Of a stretch of DNA of 64,000 nt, positions 42,496 to 52,277 are shown in pieces (positions within the stretch are counted from its first letter, which is position 1; each line of letters opens with the position of its first letter). The position numbers were made by a program, and so were the translations under genes. Below the pieces are notes generated by a model. That model had not been told where the DNA came from. It worked only from the letters and a program-made list of their open reading frames with translations, and ran no database searches. The stretch spans positions 2,170,001 to 2,234,000 of the forward strand of contig CP183313.1 of assembly GCA_051414845.1 (NCBI GenBank), written 5' to 3'. The stretch is from Simonsiella sp051414845. GTDB lineage: Bacteria > Pseudomonadota > Gammaproteobacteria > Burkholderiales > Neisseriaceae.

Positions 42496-43428
42496 CTACG
42501 CGTCGCTCAAATGGCTTTCCGTGTTTTCAGGCAGCCTTGCTGGTGTGGCATTCGGATTAAGCAATTGAAATTGCACGCGAATAAATTCATCTAACACAGC
42601 TTGTTGAATTTCCAAGCGTTTGGCGACGGGCGAGGCGAAGCGGATAACGAGTTGGTACACTTTGTCATCATGCGGCACGCGGCTAATGCGCGGCTGGGCA
42701 GCTGGTGTGATAAACAGTTTTTGCGCCTGCACTTCTTCCAAATACAGCGCGATTTCCGCCGAATAGGGCGCGCAGCGGCTCTCTAATACTTCCCATAATT
42801 TGGGCACAATCGCATCGGAATCCAGATGAATGGGGACGGGAATGTCAAATGTGTGCACCACATAATGCCACAAAATATTGTCGCGCTGAACGGGAAAACT
42901 GAGCAATAAACTATTGGGAAAAGAAATGGTTTTGCCCGAAAGTTGCCCGACCAATGCGTTAGGTCCAATTTGCATCATCAATGTGTTGAGCAAATTGATG
43001 TCCACTACACGCCCGCGTATGTTGTTGATTTCTATATAATCGCCGACGGAATATTGTTTGGTTACCATGCGCAACAGGCTGCCTGAAAGACACATAATGA
43101 GTTCTTTGGTCGCCAAAACCGTTGCAGCGGCAAGGGCAACCATGGAGAGTGCGAAGGTTTGGATTTGCGTTGCCCAAACCAGCATTAAACCGAATACAGA
43201 GAGAATAAGCGCAACATTGCGGCTGGCAACGACGGCGCGGCGTTTTGCTTCAATGTCCCAGTCGTGATGATGGCGATGAAAGTGCCAACGAAGGAGCATG
43301 GAGCGCAAGACGATGATGGCGATAACGATAAGCAGCGAGTAAATCCACTCGCGCTTGATGGGCATTTGCAGCAAAATTTGGTTGATTTCGCGGCTGATTT
43401 GTTTGAATTCGCGCAGTATTTCATTCAT
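42496..43428 (-). CDS. MscS-family mechanosensitive channel
   Basis: This 310-residue protein has transmembrane segments at about 30-46, 70-88 and a pore-like helix (ALSMVALAAATVLATKELIMCL). The MscS beta-domain signature (YSVGDYIEINNIRGRVVDINLLNTLMMQIG) and a C-terminal soluble domain follow. It should release solutes on hypo-osmotic shock. It lies 54 bp upstream of lpxB on the same strand with DUS copies between them. Confidence 0.87.
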   Translation of the reverse strand: MNEILREFKQISREINQILLQMPIKREWIYSLLIVIAIIVLRSMLLRWHFHRHHHDWDIEAKRRAVVASRNVALILSVFGLMLVWATQIQTFALSMVALAAATVLATKELIMCLSGSLLRMVTKQYSVGDYIEINNIRGRVVDINLLNTLMMQIGPNALVGQLSGKTISFPNSLLLSFPVQRDNILWHYVVHTFDIPVPIHLDSDAIVPKLWEVLESRCAPYSAEIALYLEEVQAQKLFITPAAQPRISRVPHDDKVYQLVIRFASPVAKRLEIQQAVLDEFIRVQFQLLNPNATPARLPENTESHLSDA

Positions 43429-43608
43429 GATGAATGTCCGTTGACGGGATTAAATCGGCTGCCTGAAAGCTGCCTGAAAAGGGCGTATTTTACTCTATAA
43501 TAACGCGCGTTTGCGTTTTGGGCGTGGTTTGGCTGGTTGGGTGTTGCTTTTTGCTTTTCAGGCTGCCTGAAAACCTTTTAATTGGAATCTATATATAAGG
43601 AATAAAAA

Positions 43609-44043
43609 ATGATTGCTTTGATTCAACGCGTTGCGCGCGCGCAAGTGGATGTGGCGGACGAGACGGTGGGGAAAATTGAGCGCGGTTTGCTGGTGTTGCT
43701 GGGCGTGGAAAAAGATGATGACGCGATAAAGGCGGATAAATTGTTGGATAAAGTGTTGGCTTATCGCGTGTTCAGCGATGAAAACGGCAAGATGAACTGG
43801 AGTGTGCAACAAGCGGGCGGCGCGCTGTTGGTGGTGTCGCAATTTACTTTGGTAGCAAACACGCAAAGTGGCTTGCGTCCGAGCTTTTCTTCGGGTGCTG
43901 CACCTGACAAAGCGCGCGAATTATATGATTATTTTTGCACACAATCGGCGGCGCGAATTGAAACGCAAACGGGACAATTTGCGGCGGATATGCAGGTTTC
44001 ATTGACGAATGATGGGCCAGTGACGTTTTGGTTGCAGGTTTAA
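43609..44043 (+). CDS. dtd: D-aminoacyl-tRNA deacylase
   Basis: This 144-residue enzyme hydrolyses D-amino acids from tRNA. The start MIALIQRVARAQV, the active site SQFTLVANTQSGLRPSF (about residues 78-94, SQFTL) and the terminal NDGPVTFWLQV (the Gly-Pro motif) match the family exactly. It has an AAGGAA ribosome-binding site. It is a single gene followed by repeats. Confidence 0.95.
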   Translation: MIALIQRVARAQVDVADETVGKIERGLLVLLGVEKDDDAIKADKLLDKVLAYRVFSDENGKMNWSVQQAGGALLVVSQFTLVANTQSGLRPSFSSGAAPDKARELYDYFCTQSAARIETQTGQFAADMQVSLTNDGPVTFWLQV

Positions 44044-44061
44044 GGGTGGTATTTTCAGGCT

Positions 44062-44222
44062 GAAACCTTTGCAAAACCTGTGTGTAGGGGCAGATTTCAT
44101 ATCTGCTCTTTTCTGCTCTTTTTGTTGTCAGAATTTTATTCATGAAATTCAATTCATTAAAAAAATAGAGCGGATATGAAATCCGCCCTACGCAAGAAAA
44201 TAATTAGTTTTGCAAGAATTTC
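44062..44222. repeat. MITE with IS5-like ends, 161 bp
   Basis: It begins GAAACCTTTGCAAAACC and ends GTTTTGCAAGAATTTC, with the interior palindrome AGCGGATATGAAATCCGCCC. Adjacent DNA to 44330 contains a GGGAGCGAACCACTCCCGCTCC block related to the element at 31160-31312. No gene lies in 44044-44407. Confidence 0.72.
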
Positions 44223-44407
44223 AAACTTGGATCGGACGCGGCTCGTTCTTATCTTTAATTACTCAAAGAATTAAAATTCTTGTTTATTAAAGAGTTGGGA
44301 GCGAACCACTCCCGCTCCATTTTTCATTTCAGGCTGCCTGAAAGCATTGTAAAAAACATCCCAATCACACAGAATGCTTGGGATGTTTTGTTATCTAAAA
44401 CTCAGTT

Positions 44408-47400
44408 TTAGAAAATTTCACGCCAGCTTAAACGACGCAATGAGCTAGAGCATTTTTTACCGTAGATGCCGATTGGTGAAGAAAGACCATCTTTGGTAGT
44501 AGAACCATACAAGGCGTTGCCTGTTGTGCTTTGGAAACACTCTTTGATTTCAGGTGGGGTTTCATTCAATGGCGCATCTGTACCATTACCACCACAATCA
44601 CCATTAATGCTGCAAGAGTTGCCTAAGTGACCAAATTTGTTTTCATTAGTACCTGCAACGCCTAAGATAAATGTACCGTTAAAAATACCACCTGCATTTT
44701 TAAAGGCAGCAATCATCACTTCTGGACGGAAGTCGCTACTACGATTTTTGTTTTCGCCAAACACGTCTAGATAAGCATAGGTACTTGCTTTTTCACCTGA
44801 TTTTGGAATTTGACCGCCATTATCAGCCTTAACTTGCATAACCCAGCTTTCGCTTTCGGATTTGGTTTGTGATTCTTCTCGCACACACACGTCTTTATCG
44901 TCTTTAGCAGTACTAGAAGTTGAAGTTGTATAGTGGCGAGTTGTAATCATAACCGTCTTTAAAGCTACCGTTGGTTTTACAACAACGCGTTCGCCAGGAG
45001 TTAAACTCAAATCAAAATACCAACCTTTTTTGTCACCTAATTCATTATCAGACAAATTGCGAACTTCAATATTATTTTTAGCTGTACCAGCAGTCAGATT
45101 TTGTTGTACTAAATCATCAATTTTGTGTTCGACGGCAGATACTGCTAAGTTATCGTAAATACCGTATACAGATTGAATGTCCTTGTTGTTCAAATCTTCA
45201 ACAAATAAATCTGAACCAGTACCAAAGATAACAACGTATTCATTCGCTTTATTGCGATAAACGGCAGGCGCGCTGGTAATCACTTGTTTCTCTTTTGCTT
45301 GGAAGATTTTGGTTGCTGACCATTGGTCAGTATTTCCGCGCAAATCAAAACGATACAAGCCACCGTTGAAATCGCCTGCGTAGGCAACGTCAATCACGCC
45401 ATCAAAGTTGGTATCTACTAAAGTTGGTTGAGCCAAGCCACCAGTGTTACCAACGGTAATTTTCTTCAGCAATTGACCTGCAGTTAAATTGCCAGCAGTT
45501 AAATTGCCGCCAGAAGTATTACCTGTGCTGCCTGAAGCTTTACCAACATTCAAATTAGCAATACTGTTGTATACATACAATGCCGTTTCCTGATTGCCAT
45601 CAGGATGATTAACGCCACTGTTGACAAATGTGGCATACACAACATTGCTTAAATCTGTCTTTAAATCAACAGTATTATTGGTATTTAATGTTACCGAACG
45701 GTTCAAAGAGATGCGTCCAATTTGCGGCGAGCCAATGGTATAACCAAATTTATTGTCTGTTTTTGGAGTTTCAAACAAAGGCACAGTTTTGTCCCATTGG
45801 TCGGGTTTTGCATCAATACCTACATCAGCATTTGGCTGAGCACGACTTTTACCGCCAATATTCAGAGCATAGCTACCGCGACCACCTTGCCCCATATTGC
45901 CTGCCATGAAGATTTGGCGTGCGCCATCTTCATCCATTTTACGCATCACAAAACCACCGTTAATCATGTATTGGTGTTTTTTGCTTGCGTCTTTAATGTA
46001 GTTTGGATCAACAATATTTTTCAGATTTTTAGCAAGCGTGTCTGTATCAGAGCTACGTTGCATACCTGCTGGCATGTAGTTCAGCTTTAAATCATAAGGA
46101 TTGTTTGCATTATTTTCACTTTGGAAAATATATACCAAACCGTCATTGGCTGCCGTAACCAAGTATTTTTGGCGACCATATAAAGAATCTCCAAAGGCTT
46201 GAATTGGTGCAGTCAAAACGTCACCCATATTGCGTTTGCCTTCTTCGCGAACACGGTATTGCAAAGAATTACTGCTTTGTTTAGCAATATCTGCGTCATT
46301 TTTTGTGCGAGTAATCCAAGGCAATAAGGCTTCTTTCCATTCATTGGTATTGGTGCCTGTAATATCAAAGAAGGCATTATCGACTTCTTTTGGTAAATTA
46401 TCAGATAAGTATGCTTTATTGCCTGAGCCACCAATATTAATCAGCGTTTTGCGGTTTGTGTAGCTTGGTGTTTGGAAGCTGGTATCAAATTTTGCCCCTT
46501 TTAAGGCATAAAAACGAATTTCGCTGCTACCGCTTTGTAAATCTAAGCGAATAGTCGCAGCAGAATTAACAGCAGATTTGTTGGTATCTTGTGTATTTAA
46601 GGTAGGCGCAATATTAGAGAATGATTCCGCAAGGTTATTAGCAGGAATATTGCTAGCAATAGATTGAAAGATTTTATCTAAAGCATCATTTAGTTGTTGC
46701 TGATTTTTTGCACTAAATGCTTTACCATTATTACCTGTTGACAAGTTGTCTAAGTATGTGGAGTTTAACCCTAAGCCTACGCTATAAGTAACAATGTTTT
46801 GCTTACCATTTAAAAATATAGGATCATCCCAAGATTTTTGTGCTGCATCCTCCCCTGATTTTCTTAAATCAGTATTATAAAATGATGAAGCAATGATTTT
46901 GGCTACGTTCGCTGAGTCAAAATCAACATAATATTCTGAGCTACCCCATCGCGAAGAACCAGGATTCTGATCTAAATCCATTTTAAAATTATATTTACGC
47001 GAATCTGCAAACCAAATTTGTTGATTAATGTTGTTATTTTTGGGAAGAATGCTATAAGATATGCCACCATTATTTTTAAAATAATTACTTTTAATTTCGG
47101 ATGGTTCACCATCAGAGAAAATAATCACATAGCTTTGTTGGCAACGATATTTCAATGCCTTATCTAAAATTAACAAAGAATCTAAATAACGTGATGTTGA
47201 TGGAGTTCCAGAATTAGGTTGAATTTGATTTGCATAATTAAGCAAATCAGATTTTTTTTCTCCAAATTCAGTTTGCCCATCTAAAAACTTTTGATTGGAC
47301 GAGCGCAGATCAACAACATTGTTGTTAAGGGTAATCATACGCATATTGACCATGTCAGCATATTTGTTAATAACATTTATGAATGCAGGTCGTGTCATAT

Positions 47401-47710
47401 CCATTCGAGTCTGCCCAGTAAAATATGGGTTAGGACTGTTAGGGTCTGTAAATATTCTCCCCCAGCGATCTCGTATCTCTCTATATCTTGGTTGTCCATT
47501 GATATCCCAAGACATGGATCCCGAATCGTCAATTTGAAGAATGACATTGGGTTTTAATTTAATAGCTGTTGAGACGGTACTTTTGCTGGTTAAATGTAAT
47601 GGAACATCCGCAAATTCTTTTTTTGCAGCATGAGCTGACAAGCTTAAGCCTATGGTTAAAAAGGTAACCATAGGTTTTAAGGCAAAGTTTTTGTGTTTCA
47701 TTTTAGACAT
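44408..47710 (-). CDS. pilC: Type IV pilus adhesin PilC/PilY1
   Basis: This 1100-residue secreted protein has a signal peptide (FALKPMVTFLTIGLSLSAHA). A von Willebrand A-like domain contains the metal site DDSGS at residues 61-65. The C-terminal PilY1 beta-propeller includes a calcium loop, DTNFDGVIDVAYAGD, near residue 765. It is needed for pilus assembly, retraction control and host-cell adhesion. GGGAG six bases upstream supports the start at 47710. No poly-G tract is seen in the signal sequence, unlike gonococcal pilC. It is a single gene. Confidence 0.9.
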   Translation of the reverse strand: MSKMKHKNFALKPMVTFLTIGLSLSAHAAKKEFADVPLHLTSKSTVSTAIKLKPNVILQIDDSGSMSWDINGQPRYREIRDRWGRIFTDPNSPNPYFTGQTRMDMTRPAFINVINKYADMVNMRMITLNNNVVDLRSSNQKFLDGQTEFGEKKSDLLNYANQIQPNSGTPSTSRYLDSLLILDKALKYRCQQSYVIIFSDGEPSEIKSNYFKNNGGISYSILPKNNNINQQIWFADSRKYNFKMDLDQNPGSSRWGSSEYYVDFDSANVAKIIASSFYNTDLRKSGEDAAQKSWDDPIFLNGKQNIVTYSVGLGLNSTYLDNLSTGNNGKAFSAKNQQQLNDALDKIFQSIASNIPANNLAESFSNIAPTLNTQDTNKSAVNSAATIRLDLQSGSSEIRFYALKGAKFDTSFQTPSYTNRKTLINIGGSGNKAYLSDNLPKEVDNAFFDITGTNTNEWKEALLPWITRTKNDADIAKQSSNSLQYRVREEGKRNMGDVLTAPIQAFGDSLYGRQKYLVTAANDGLVYIFQSENNANNPYDLKLNYMPAGMQRSSDTDTLAKNLKNIVDPNYIKDASKKHQYMINGGFVMRKMDEDGARQIFMAGNMGQGGRGSYALNIGGKSRAQPNADVGIDAKPDQWDKTVPLFETPKTDNKFGYTIGSPQIGRISLNRSVTLNTNNTVDLKTDLSNVVYATFVNSGVNHPDGNQETALYVYNSIANLNVGKASGSTGNTSGGNLTAGNLTAGQLLKKITVGNTGGLAQPTLVDTNFDGVIDVAYAGDFNGGLYRFDLRGNTDQWSATKIFQAKEKQVITSAPAVYRNKANEYVVIFGTGSDLFVEDLNNKDIQSVYGIYDNLAVSAVEHKIDDLVQQNLTAGTAKNNIEVRNLSDNELGDKKGWYFDLSLTPGERVVVKPTVALKTVMITTRHYTTSTSSTAKDDKDVCVREESQTKSESESWVMQVKADNGGQIPKSGEKASTYAYLDVFGENKNRSSDFRPEVMIAAFKNAGGIFNGTFILGVAGTNENKFGHLGNSCSINGDCGGNGTDAPLNETPPEIKECFQSTTGNALYGSTTKDGLSSPIGIYGKKCSSSLRRLSWREIF

Positions 47711-48252
47711 GAAAAACTCCCAATAAATAATATTAAATATTTACATACTTATTTGAACATCTAAAATAGTATGTGATTTGGCGCAAAATTTTGAAGCGAT
47801 CAATTATACATTTAAAATCAATAAATATTAAATTAATAAATTGTACAAGCGAATAATGTGCTAATTTTGTTGTTTTTAAGCTGAATTATGCTGATAAAAC
47901 TGGTTGAATTTAAGGATTAACTCAATTTCTTCAATTTGGTTGTTTGTTATTTAATTTTAGGTATTCTTGTGTTTAAAAAAATTCTCAACTTTTAACATAT
48001 TAATCTGTCAGGATTGAGGTATGTAACTTTAATTGAAAGAATAAAATAAAATTAGTTAAGCAATATTTATGCCATTTTTCTTGATGTGTTTGTGAGGTGT
48101 TTGTTTGGTTTGTGTGCTTTATGAAATTTTGTGATTTGGCTATAATCGCTTAGATTTTGGCGTATTGGTGTGGCTAATCAGTGCTGAGTTGGCTAAGAAA
48201 GATGATTTTGATATGGCTGTTTCAGGCAGCCTGAAACGGGATATTTTAGATA
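47711..48252. other. AT-rich intergenic region between pilC and zipA
   Basis: This region of about 540 bp has no gene. It holds the divergent promoters: a TATAAT at 48141-48146 facing zipA and AT-rich DNA upstream of pilC. A DUS palindrome lies at about 48219-48235. Nothing else is recognisable. Confidence 0.5.
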
Positions 48253-49638
48253 ATGAATTCTTATTTTTTAATGATTGTGGTGGCTTTATTGTTCGTATTG
48301 GCAATTGTGGTTGCCTACAATATGTATCAGGAAAACGAGTATCGAAAGAAGATTCGCAGTCAATTTGGTCATTCTGACCAAGATGCATTGATGGATGTGA
48401 AAACGTCGTCGGTGCGCGATGGGCAGAGTTTTGGTGTGAGTGGTGGTGTGCGTCCGCTGAAAGCTAATTTGGCGAAGCAGCAAAGTCCTTTGACAACGGA
48501 TGTATTGCCGACTGAGGAAGATAATATTTTCAGGCAGCCTGAAAGTGTGCAGGAGGCTGAAGTGGTTGCGGCTGAAGTTTTGGCTGAAAAAAAATTGATT
48601 GCGGTTGATGATGAGCTGGTTGAGAGTGTTGAAGCTGAATCTGTGCGTGAGACTTTGGTTTTCCGTGAGCCTGTGGCAGAGGTTCAGGAAGATGGGCTGC
48701 CTGAAAATGAGCCGTTGTTTGAATTGACTGCGCCTGCTGAGCAGGTGGTTTCGCCTGTTGAGCGGGCGAAGCAGGTGTTTTTGGCTGGTGGTTCGCGTGC
48801 GGATTTAGTGGAGCAGTTGGAGGAGTTGGCGCGCAATGAGTTGAGTTGGTTTGATAAACGCTTTGATTTTATGGCTTATGTGGCTTTGCCTGAGGCGTGT
48901 GAATTGCAGGCGATTCCGCGTTTGTCGGTGCGACAACGTTTTCAGATTGTTGGCTGCACGCGTGATGGACGTTTTCAGGTTGCCGAACCGATTCCTGGTG
49001 TGTTGTATCAGGCGTTTGTGATTGGTTTGCAAAGCATTAGTCGTAATGGATTGGTAACGATGGATGAGTTGCAGCACTTTACGGTACAAGTGCAGCAGTT
49101 TGCGCTGAATATGAGCGGTCAGGCGATGGTTGAGGAGGCGGAATCGTTTTTGATGCGGGCGGCGGTGTTGGATGATTTGTGCGCACGGGTTGATCAGACG
49201 ATTGCGATTCATTTGGTGTCGCGTTCGGGTGTTTTGGGCGTGGAGTTGCGCCAGTCTTTGGAAAAGCATGGTTTTGTGTTGCAAGAAGATGGAAAATTTG
49301 TTTATCCATCAGCTAGCGGCGATGTTTTGTTTAGTGTGGTTGCGTTGGATGGGAGTGAGTTTACTGAGGCCTTGTTGGCTAGTCAGCCTTATAAGGGTTT
49401 TAGTATGTTGTTTGATATCACGCGCGTGCCAAGCGGTGAGCAGAGTTTTAATCAGTTTATGAGTTTGGCGGTGAAGCTCTCTAGCGATTTGGCTTTGGAT
49501 TTGGTGGATGACCAGCTTCAGCCGCTTTCTACGGATTGGTTGAAGGAGGTGCGCACTTATGTGGGTGGGTTGCAGCTGGAGATGTTGAGTGTAGATATTG
49601 AGGCAGGCAGCTCGCTGGCGAAGCGTTTGTTTGCTTAA
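48253..49638 (+). CDS. zipA: Cell division protein ZipA
   Basis: This 461-residue protein has an N-terminal transmembrane helix (LMIVVALLFVLAIVVAYNMY, residues 6-25), a long acidic Val/Glu-rich linker (about residues 80-175) and a C-terminal ZipA domain (about residues 310-440; LFDITRVPSGEQSFNQFMSLAVKLSSDLALDLVDDQLQPL). It tethers FtsZ to the inner membrane. The linker contains several DUS-encoded peptides, showing that uptake sequences are tolerated there. Confidence 0.87.
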   Translation: MNSYFLMIVVALLFVLAIVVAYNMYQENEYRKKIRSQFGHSDQDALMDVKTSSVRDGQSFGVSGGVRPLKANLAKQQSPLTTDVLPTEEDNIFRQPESVQEAEVVAAEVLAEKKLIAVDDELVESVEAESVRETLVFREPVAEVQEDGLPENEPLFELTAPAEQVVSPVERAKQVFLAGGSRADLVEQLEELARNELSWFDKRFDFMAYVALPEACELQAIPRLSVRQRFQIVGCTRDGRFQVAEPIPGVLYQAFVIGLQSISRNGLVTMDELQHFTVQVQQFALNMSGQAMVEEAESFLMRAAVLDDLCARVDQTIAIHLVSRSGVLGVELRQSLEKHGFVLQEDGKFVYPSASGDVLFSVVALDGSEFTEALLASQPYKGFSMLFDITRVPSGEQSFNQFMSLAVKLSSDLALDLVDDQLQPLSTDWLKEVRTYVGGLQLEMLSVDIEAGSSLAKRLFA

Positions 49639-49655
49639 TAATATGTCTATTGGTT

Positions 49656-49696
49656 AAGGCTGCCTGAAAGAAGGAATGACTTTATCAGGCAGCCTT
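49656..49696 (+). terminator. Inverted-pair DUS terminator after zipA
   Basis: AAGGCTGCCTGA (from 49656) is mirrored by TCAGGCAGCCTT (to 49696), shortly after the zipA stop. It separates zipA from the ribosomal operon. Confidence 0.83.
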
Positions 49697-49739
49697 TGTT
49701 GTGTAAATGTGTATTTACGCTTGAAATTTATAAACTTTC

Positions 49740-49769
49740 TTGAATATAAATAGAAATTTGTGTTATAGT
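49740..49769 (+). promoter_or_regulatory. Promoter of the truncated S10 operon
   Basis: The -35 TTGAAT (49740-49745) and -10 TATAGT (49764-49769) are 18 bp apart in AT-rich DNA, about 90 bp upstream of rplC. It directly precedes the leader hairpin. Confidence 0.6.
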
Positions 49770-49771
49770 GG

Positions 49772-49803
49772 CGAGCTTGGCATTCGTGTCAAGCTCGTTT
49801 TTT
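49772..49803 (+). terminator. Leader hairpin followed by T6 (possible attenuator of rplC operon)
   Basis: CGAGCTTG (49772-49779) pairs with CAAGCTCG (49790-49797) and is followed by six T. It lies between the promoter and rplC. In E. coli the S10 leader is controlled by L4-mediated attenuation; this hairpin may serve a similar purpose here, but that is inferred. Confidence 0.6.
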
Positions 49804-49857
49804 ATCCCAATAGATTGCTCAATCGTAAGTAATCCCTTAATTAACAAGGAAATAATC

Positions 49858-50505
49858 ATGACTTTAGGTCTGGTTGGACGCAAAGTTGGTATGACTCGTG
49901 TCTTCACTGAGCAGGGTGCTTCTATTCCTGTGACTGTGTTGGAAATGTCTGCTAACCGCGTTACCCAAGTAAAATCCAAAGATACTGACGGCTATACTGC
50001 TGTTCAAGTTACCTTTGGTGAGAAAAAAGCGAACCGTGTAAACAAGGCTGAAGCTGGTCATTTCGCCAAGGCAGGCGTAGAGGCTGGTCGTGGCTTGCAC
50101 GAATTCGTGGTTTCTGAAGAAAAAGCTGCCGAATTGAAGGCTGGCGATGTGATTACAGTTGAATTGTTCCAAGAAGGTCAATTAGTTGACGTAACTGGCA
50201 CCTCAAAAGGTAAGGGTTTCTCTGGTACGATTAAACGCCATAATTTTGGCGCGCAACGTACGTCTCACGGTAACTCTCGTTCGCACCGCGTTCCTGGTTC
50301 TATCGGTATGGCACAAGACCCTGGTCGCGTGTTCCCTGGTAAACGCATGGCTGGTCAGTATGGTAATACCAAATCAACTGTTCAGCATTTGGAAATCGTA
50401 CGCGTTGATGTGGCTCGTAACTTGTTGCTGGTTAAAGGCGCAGTTCCAGGTTCGGTAAACAGCGATGTTGTTGTTCGCCACAGCGTTAAGAAAGCAGGTG
50501 CGTAA
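49858..50505 (+). CDS. rplC: Ribosomal protein uL3
   Basis: This 215-residue protein of the large subunit binds near the 3' end of 23S rRNA and starts assembly. The start MTLGLVGRKVGMTRVF and the GTSKGKGFSGTIKRHNF / GSIGMAQDPGRVFPGKRMAGQ segment are diagnostic. AAGGAA precedes the ATG. It is the first gene of the operon here: rpsJ, the usual first gene, is not upstream. Confidence 0.97.
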   Translation: MTLGLVGRKVGMTRVFTEQGASIPVTVLEMSANRVTQVKSKDTDGYTAVQVTFGEKKANRVNKAEAGHFAKAGVEAGRGLHEFVVSEEKAAELKAGDVITVELFQEGQLVDVTGTSKGKGFSGTIKRHNFGAQRTSHGNSRSHRVPGSIGMAQDPGRVFPGKRMAGQYGNTKSTVQHLEIVRVDVARNLLLVKGAVPGSVNSDVVVRHSVKKAGA

Positions 50506-51125
50506 TGGAATTGAAACTGATTAATGCACAAGGTCAAGTTTCAGGCAGCTTTGCTGGTTCTGATGCCTTGTTTGCTCGTGAATACAACGAAGCGTTGGTT
50601 CACCAACTGGTTACGGCTTATTTGGCGAATGCTCGTTCAGGCAACCGCGCTCAAAAAAACCGTGCCGAAGTGAAACACTCAACTAAAAAACCTTGGCGTC
50701 AAAAAGGTACAGGTCGTGCGCGTTCTGGTATGACTTCGTCTCCATTGTGGCGTAAAGGTGGTCGCGCATTCCCGAACAAGCCTGATGAAAACTTCACTCA
50801 GAAAGTGAACCGTAAAATGTACCGCGCTGGTATGGCGACAATCTTGTCGCAATTGGTTCGCGATGAGCGTTTGTTTGTGATTGAAAACTTGTCTGCGGCT
50901 ACGCCAAAAACCAAAGAATTTGCTGACCAAGTGAAAAATTTGGGTATGGAACAAGTGTTGTTCGTTACTAAGCAGTTGGACGAAAACGTATATCTGTCTT
51001 CACGCAACTTGCCAAACGTATTGGTATTGGAAGCGACTCAAGCTGACCCTTACAGCTTGTTGCGCTACAAAAAAGTTGTGCTGACTAAAGACGCAGTTGC
51101 ACAGTTAGAGGAGCAATGGGTATGA
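50505..51125 (+). CDS. rplD: Ribosomal protein uL4
   Basis: This 206-residue 50S protein lines the exit tunnel and, in many bacteria, represses the S10 operon. Conserved segments are RAEVKHSTKKPWRQKGTGRARSG and SPLWRKGGRAFPN. The ATG overlaps the rplC stop (TAATG), so translation is coupled. It may act on the leader hairpin. Confidence 0.97.
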   Translation: MELKLINAQGQVSGSFAGSDALFAREYNEALVHQLVTAYLANARSGNRAQKNRAEVKHSTKKPWRQKGTGRARSGMTSSPLWRKGGRAFPNKPDENFTQKVNRKMYRAGMATILSQLVRDERLFVIENLSAATPKTKEFADQVKNLGMEQVLFVTKQLDENVYLSSRNLPNVLVLEATQADPYSLLRYKKVVLTKDAVAQLEEQWV

Positions 51126-51436
51126 ACCAAGAACGTTTGATGAAAGTTATTTTGGCTCCTATTGTTTCTGAAAAAAGCAATATGCTGGCTGAAAAACGCA
51201 ACCAAATGGTTTTCAAAGTGCTGAAAGACGCAACTAAAACTGAAATTAAAGCAGCAGTAGAATTGTTGTTTAATGTACAAGTTGCTTCTGTAACGACTAC
51301 TACCACCAAAGGCAAAACCAAACGCTTTGGTCGTACCATCGGTCGTCGCAGCGATGTGAAAAAAGCCTATGTGAGCTTGGCTTCTGGTCAAGAGCTGGAT
51401 TTGGAAGCAGCCGCAGCCGCTGCAGATAAGGAATAA
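51116..51436 (+). CDS. rplW: Ribosomal protein uL23
   Basis: This 106-residue 50S protein at the exit tunnel mouth docks trigger factor and SRP. The sequence ILAPIVSEKSNMLAEKRNQMVFKV and KGKTKRFGRTIGRRSDVKKAYV match the family. A second ATG at 51122 overlaps the rplD stop (ATGA) and has better spacing from GAGGAG, so the true start may be two codons later. Confidence 0.96.
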   Translation: MGMNQERLMKVILAPIVSEKSNMLAEKRNQMVFKVLKDATKTEIKAAVELLFNVQVASVTTTTTKGKTKRFGRTIGRRSDVKKAYVSLASGQELDLEAAAAAADKE

Positions 51437-51438
51437 GC

Positions 51439-52272
51439 ATGGCTATCGTAAAAATGAAACCGACCTCTGCTGGTCGTCGCGGCATGGTTCGCGTCGTAGC
51501 AGAAGGTTTGTACAAAGGTGCTGCTTATGCACCCCTGTTGGAAAAGAAAAATTCAACAGCAGGTCGCAACAATAATGGTCATATCACCACTCGCCATAAA
51601 GGCGGCGGTCATAAACACCACTACCGTGTTGTAGACTTCAAACGCAATAAAGACGGCATCCCTGCCAAAGTTGAACGCATTGAGTACGACCCAAACCGCA
51701 CCGCGCACATCGCTTTATTGTGCTACGCGGACGGTGAACGCCGTTACATCATTGCACCACGCGGTATTCAAGCAGGTGCAGTATTGGTATCTGGCCCAGA
51801 AGCGGCGATTAAAGTGGGTAACACTTTGCCAATCCGCAACATTCCAGTGGGTACAACCATCCACTGTATCGAAATGAAACCTGGTAAAGGCGCGCAAATT
51901 GCACGTTCTGCTGGTGTCTCTGCGGTATTGTTGGCAAAAGAAGGCATTTACGCACAAGTTCGTTTGCGTTCTGGCGAAGTTCGCCGTATTCACGTTGATT
52001 GCCGTGCAACCATCGGTGAAGTAGGCAACGAAGAGCAAAGCCTGAAAAAAATCGGTAAAGCTGGTGCAAATCGCTGGCGTGGTATTCGCCCAACCGTACG
52101 CGGTGTGGTAATGAACCCTGTTGACCACCCGCATGGTGGTGGTGAAGGTCGTACTGGCGAAGCGCGCGAACCAGTTAGCCCATGGGGTACTCCTGCTAAG
52201 GGTTACCGTACTCGTAACAACAAACGCACGGATAATATGATTGTTCGTCGTCGTTACTCTAACAAAGGTTAA
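51439..52272 (+). CDS. rplB: Ribosomal protein uL2
   Basis: This 277-residue primary rRNA-binding protein is needed for subunit association and peptidyl transfer. It has NNNGHITTRHKGGGHKHHYRVVDFKR and the C-terminal MNPVDHPHGGGEGRTGEAREPVSPWGTPAKGY with the functionally important histidine (HPHGGGEG). It lies 2 bp after rplW. Confidence 0.98.
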   Translation: MAIVKMKPTSAGRRGMVRVVAEGLYKGAAYAPLLEKKNSTAGRNNNGHITTRHKGGGHKHHYRVVDFKRNKDGIPAKVERIEYDPNRTAHIALLCYADGERRYIIAPRGIQAGAVLVSGPEAAIKVGNTLPIRNIPVGTTIHCIEMKPGKGAQIARSAGVSAVLLAKEGIYAQVRLRSGEVRRIHVDCRATIGEVGNEEQSLKKIGKAGANRWRGIRPTVRGVVMNPVDHPHGGGEGRTGEAREPVSPWGTPAKGYRTRNNKRTDNMIVRRRYSNKG

Positions 52273-52277
52273 TTGAC

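Noticed and set aside
44408..47710. Phase-variable poly-G tract in pilC as in gonococci
   Set aside because: The signal-peptide region was read and contains no homopolymeric tract.
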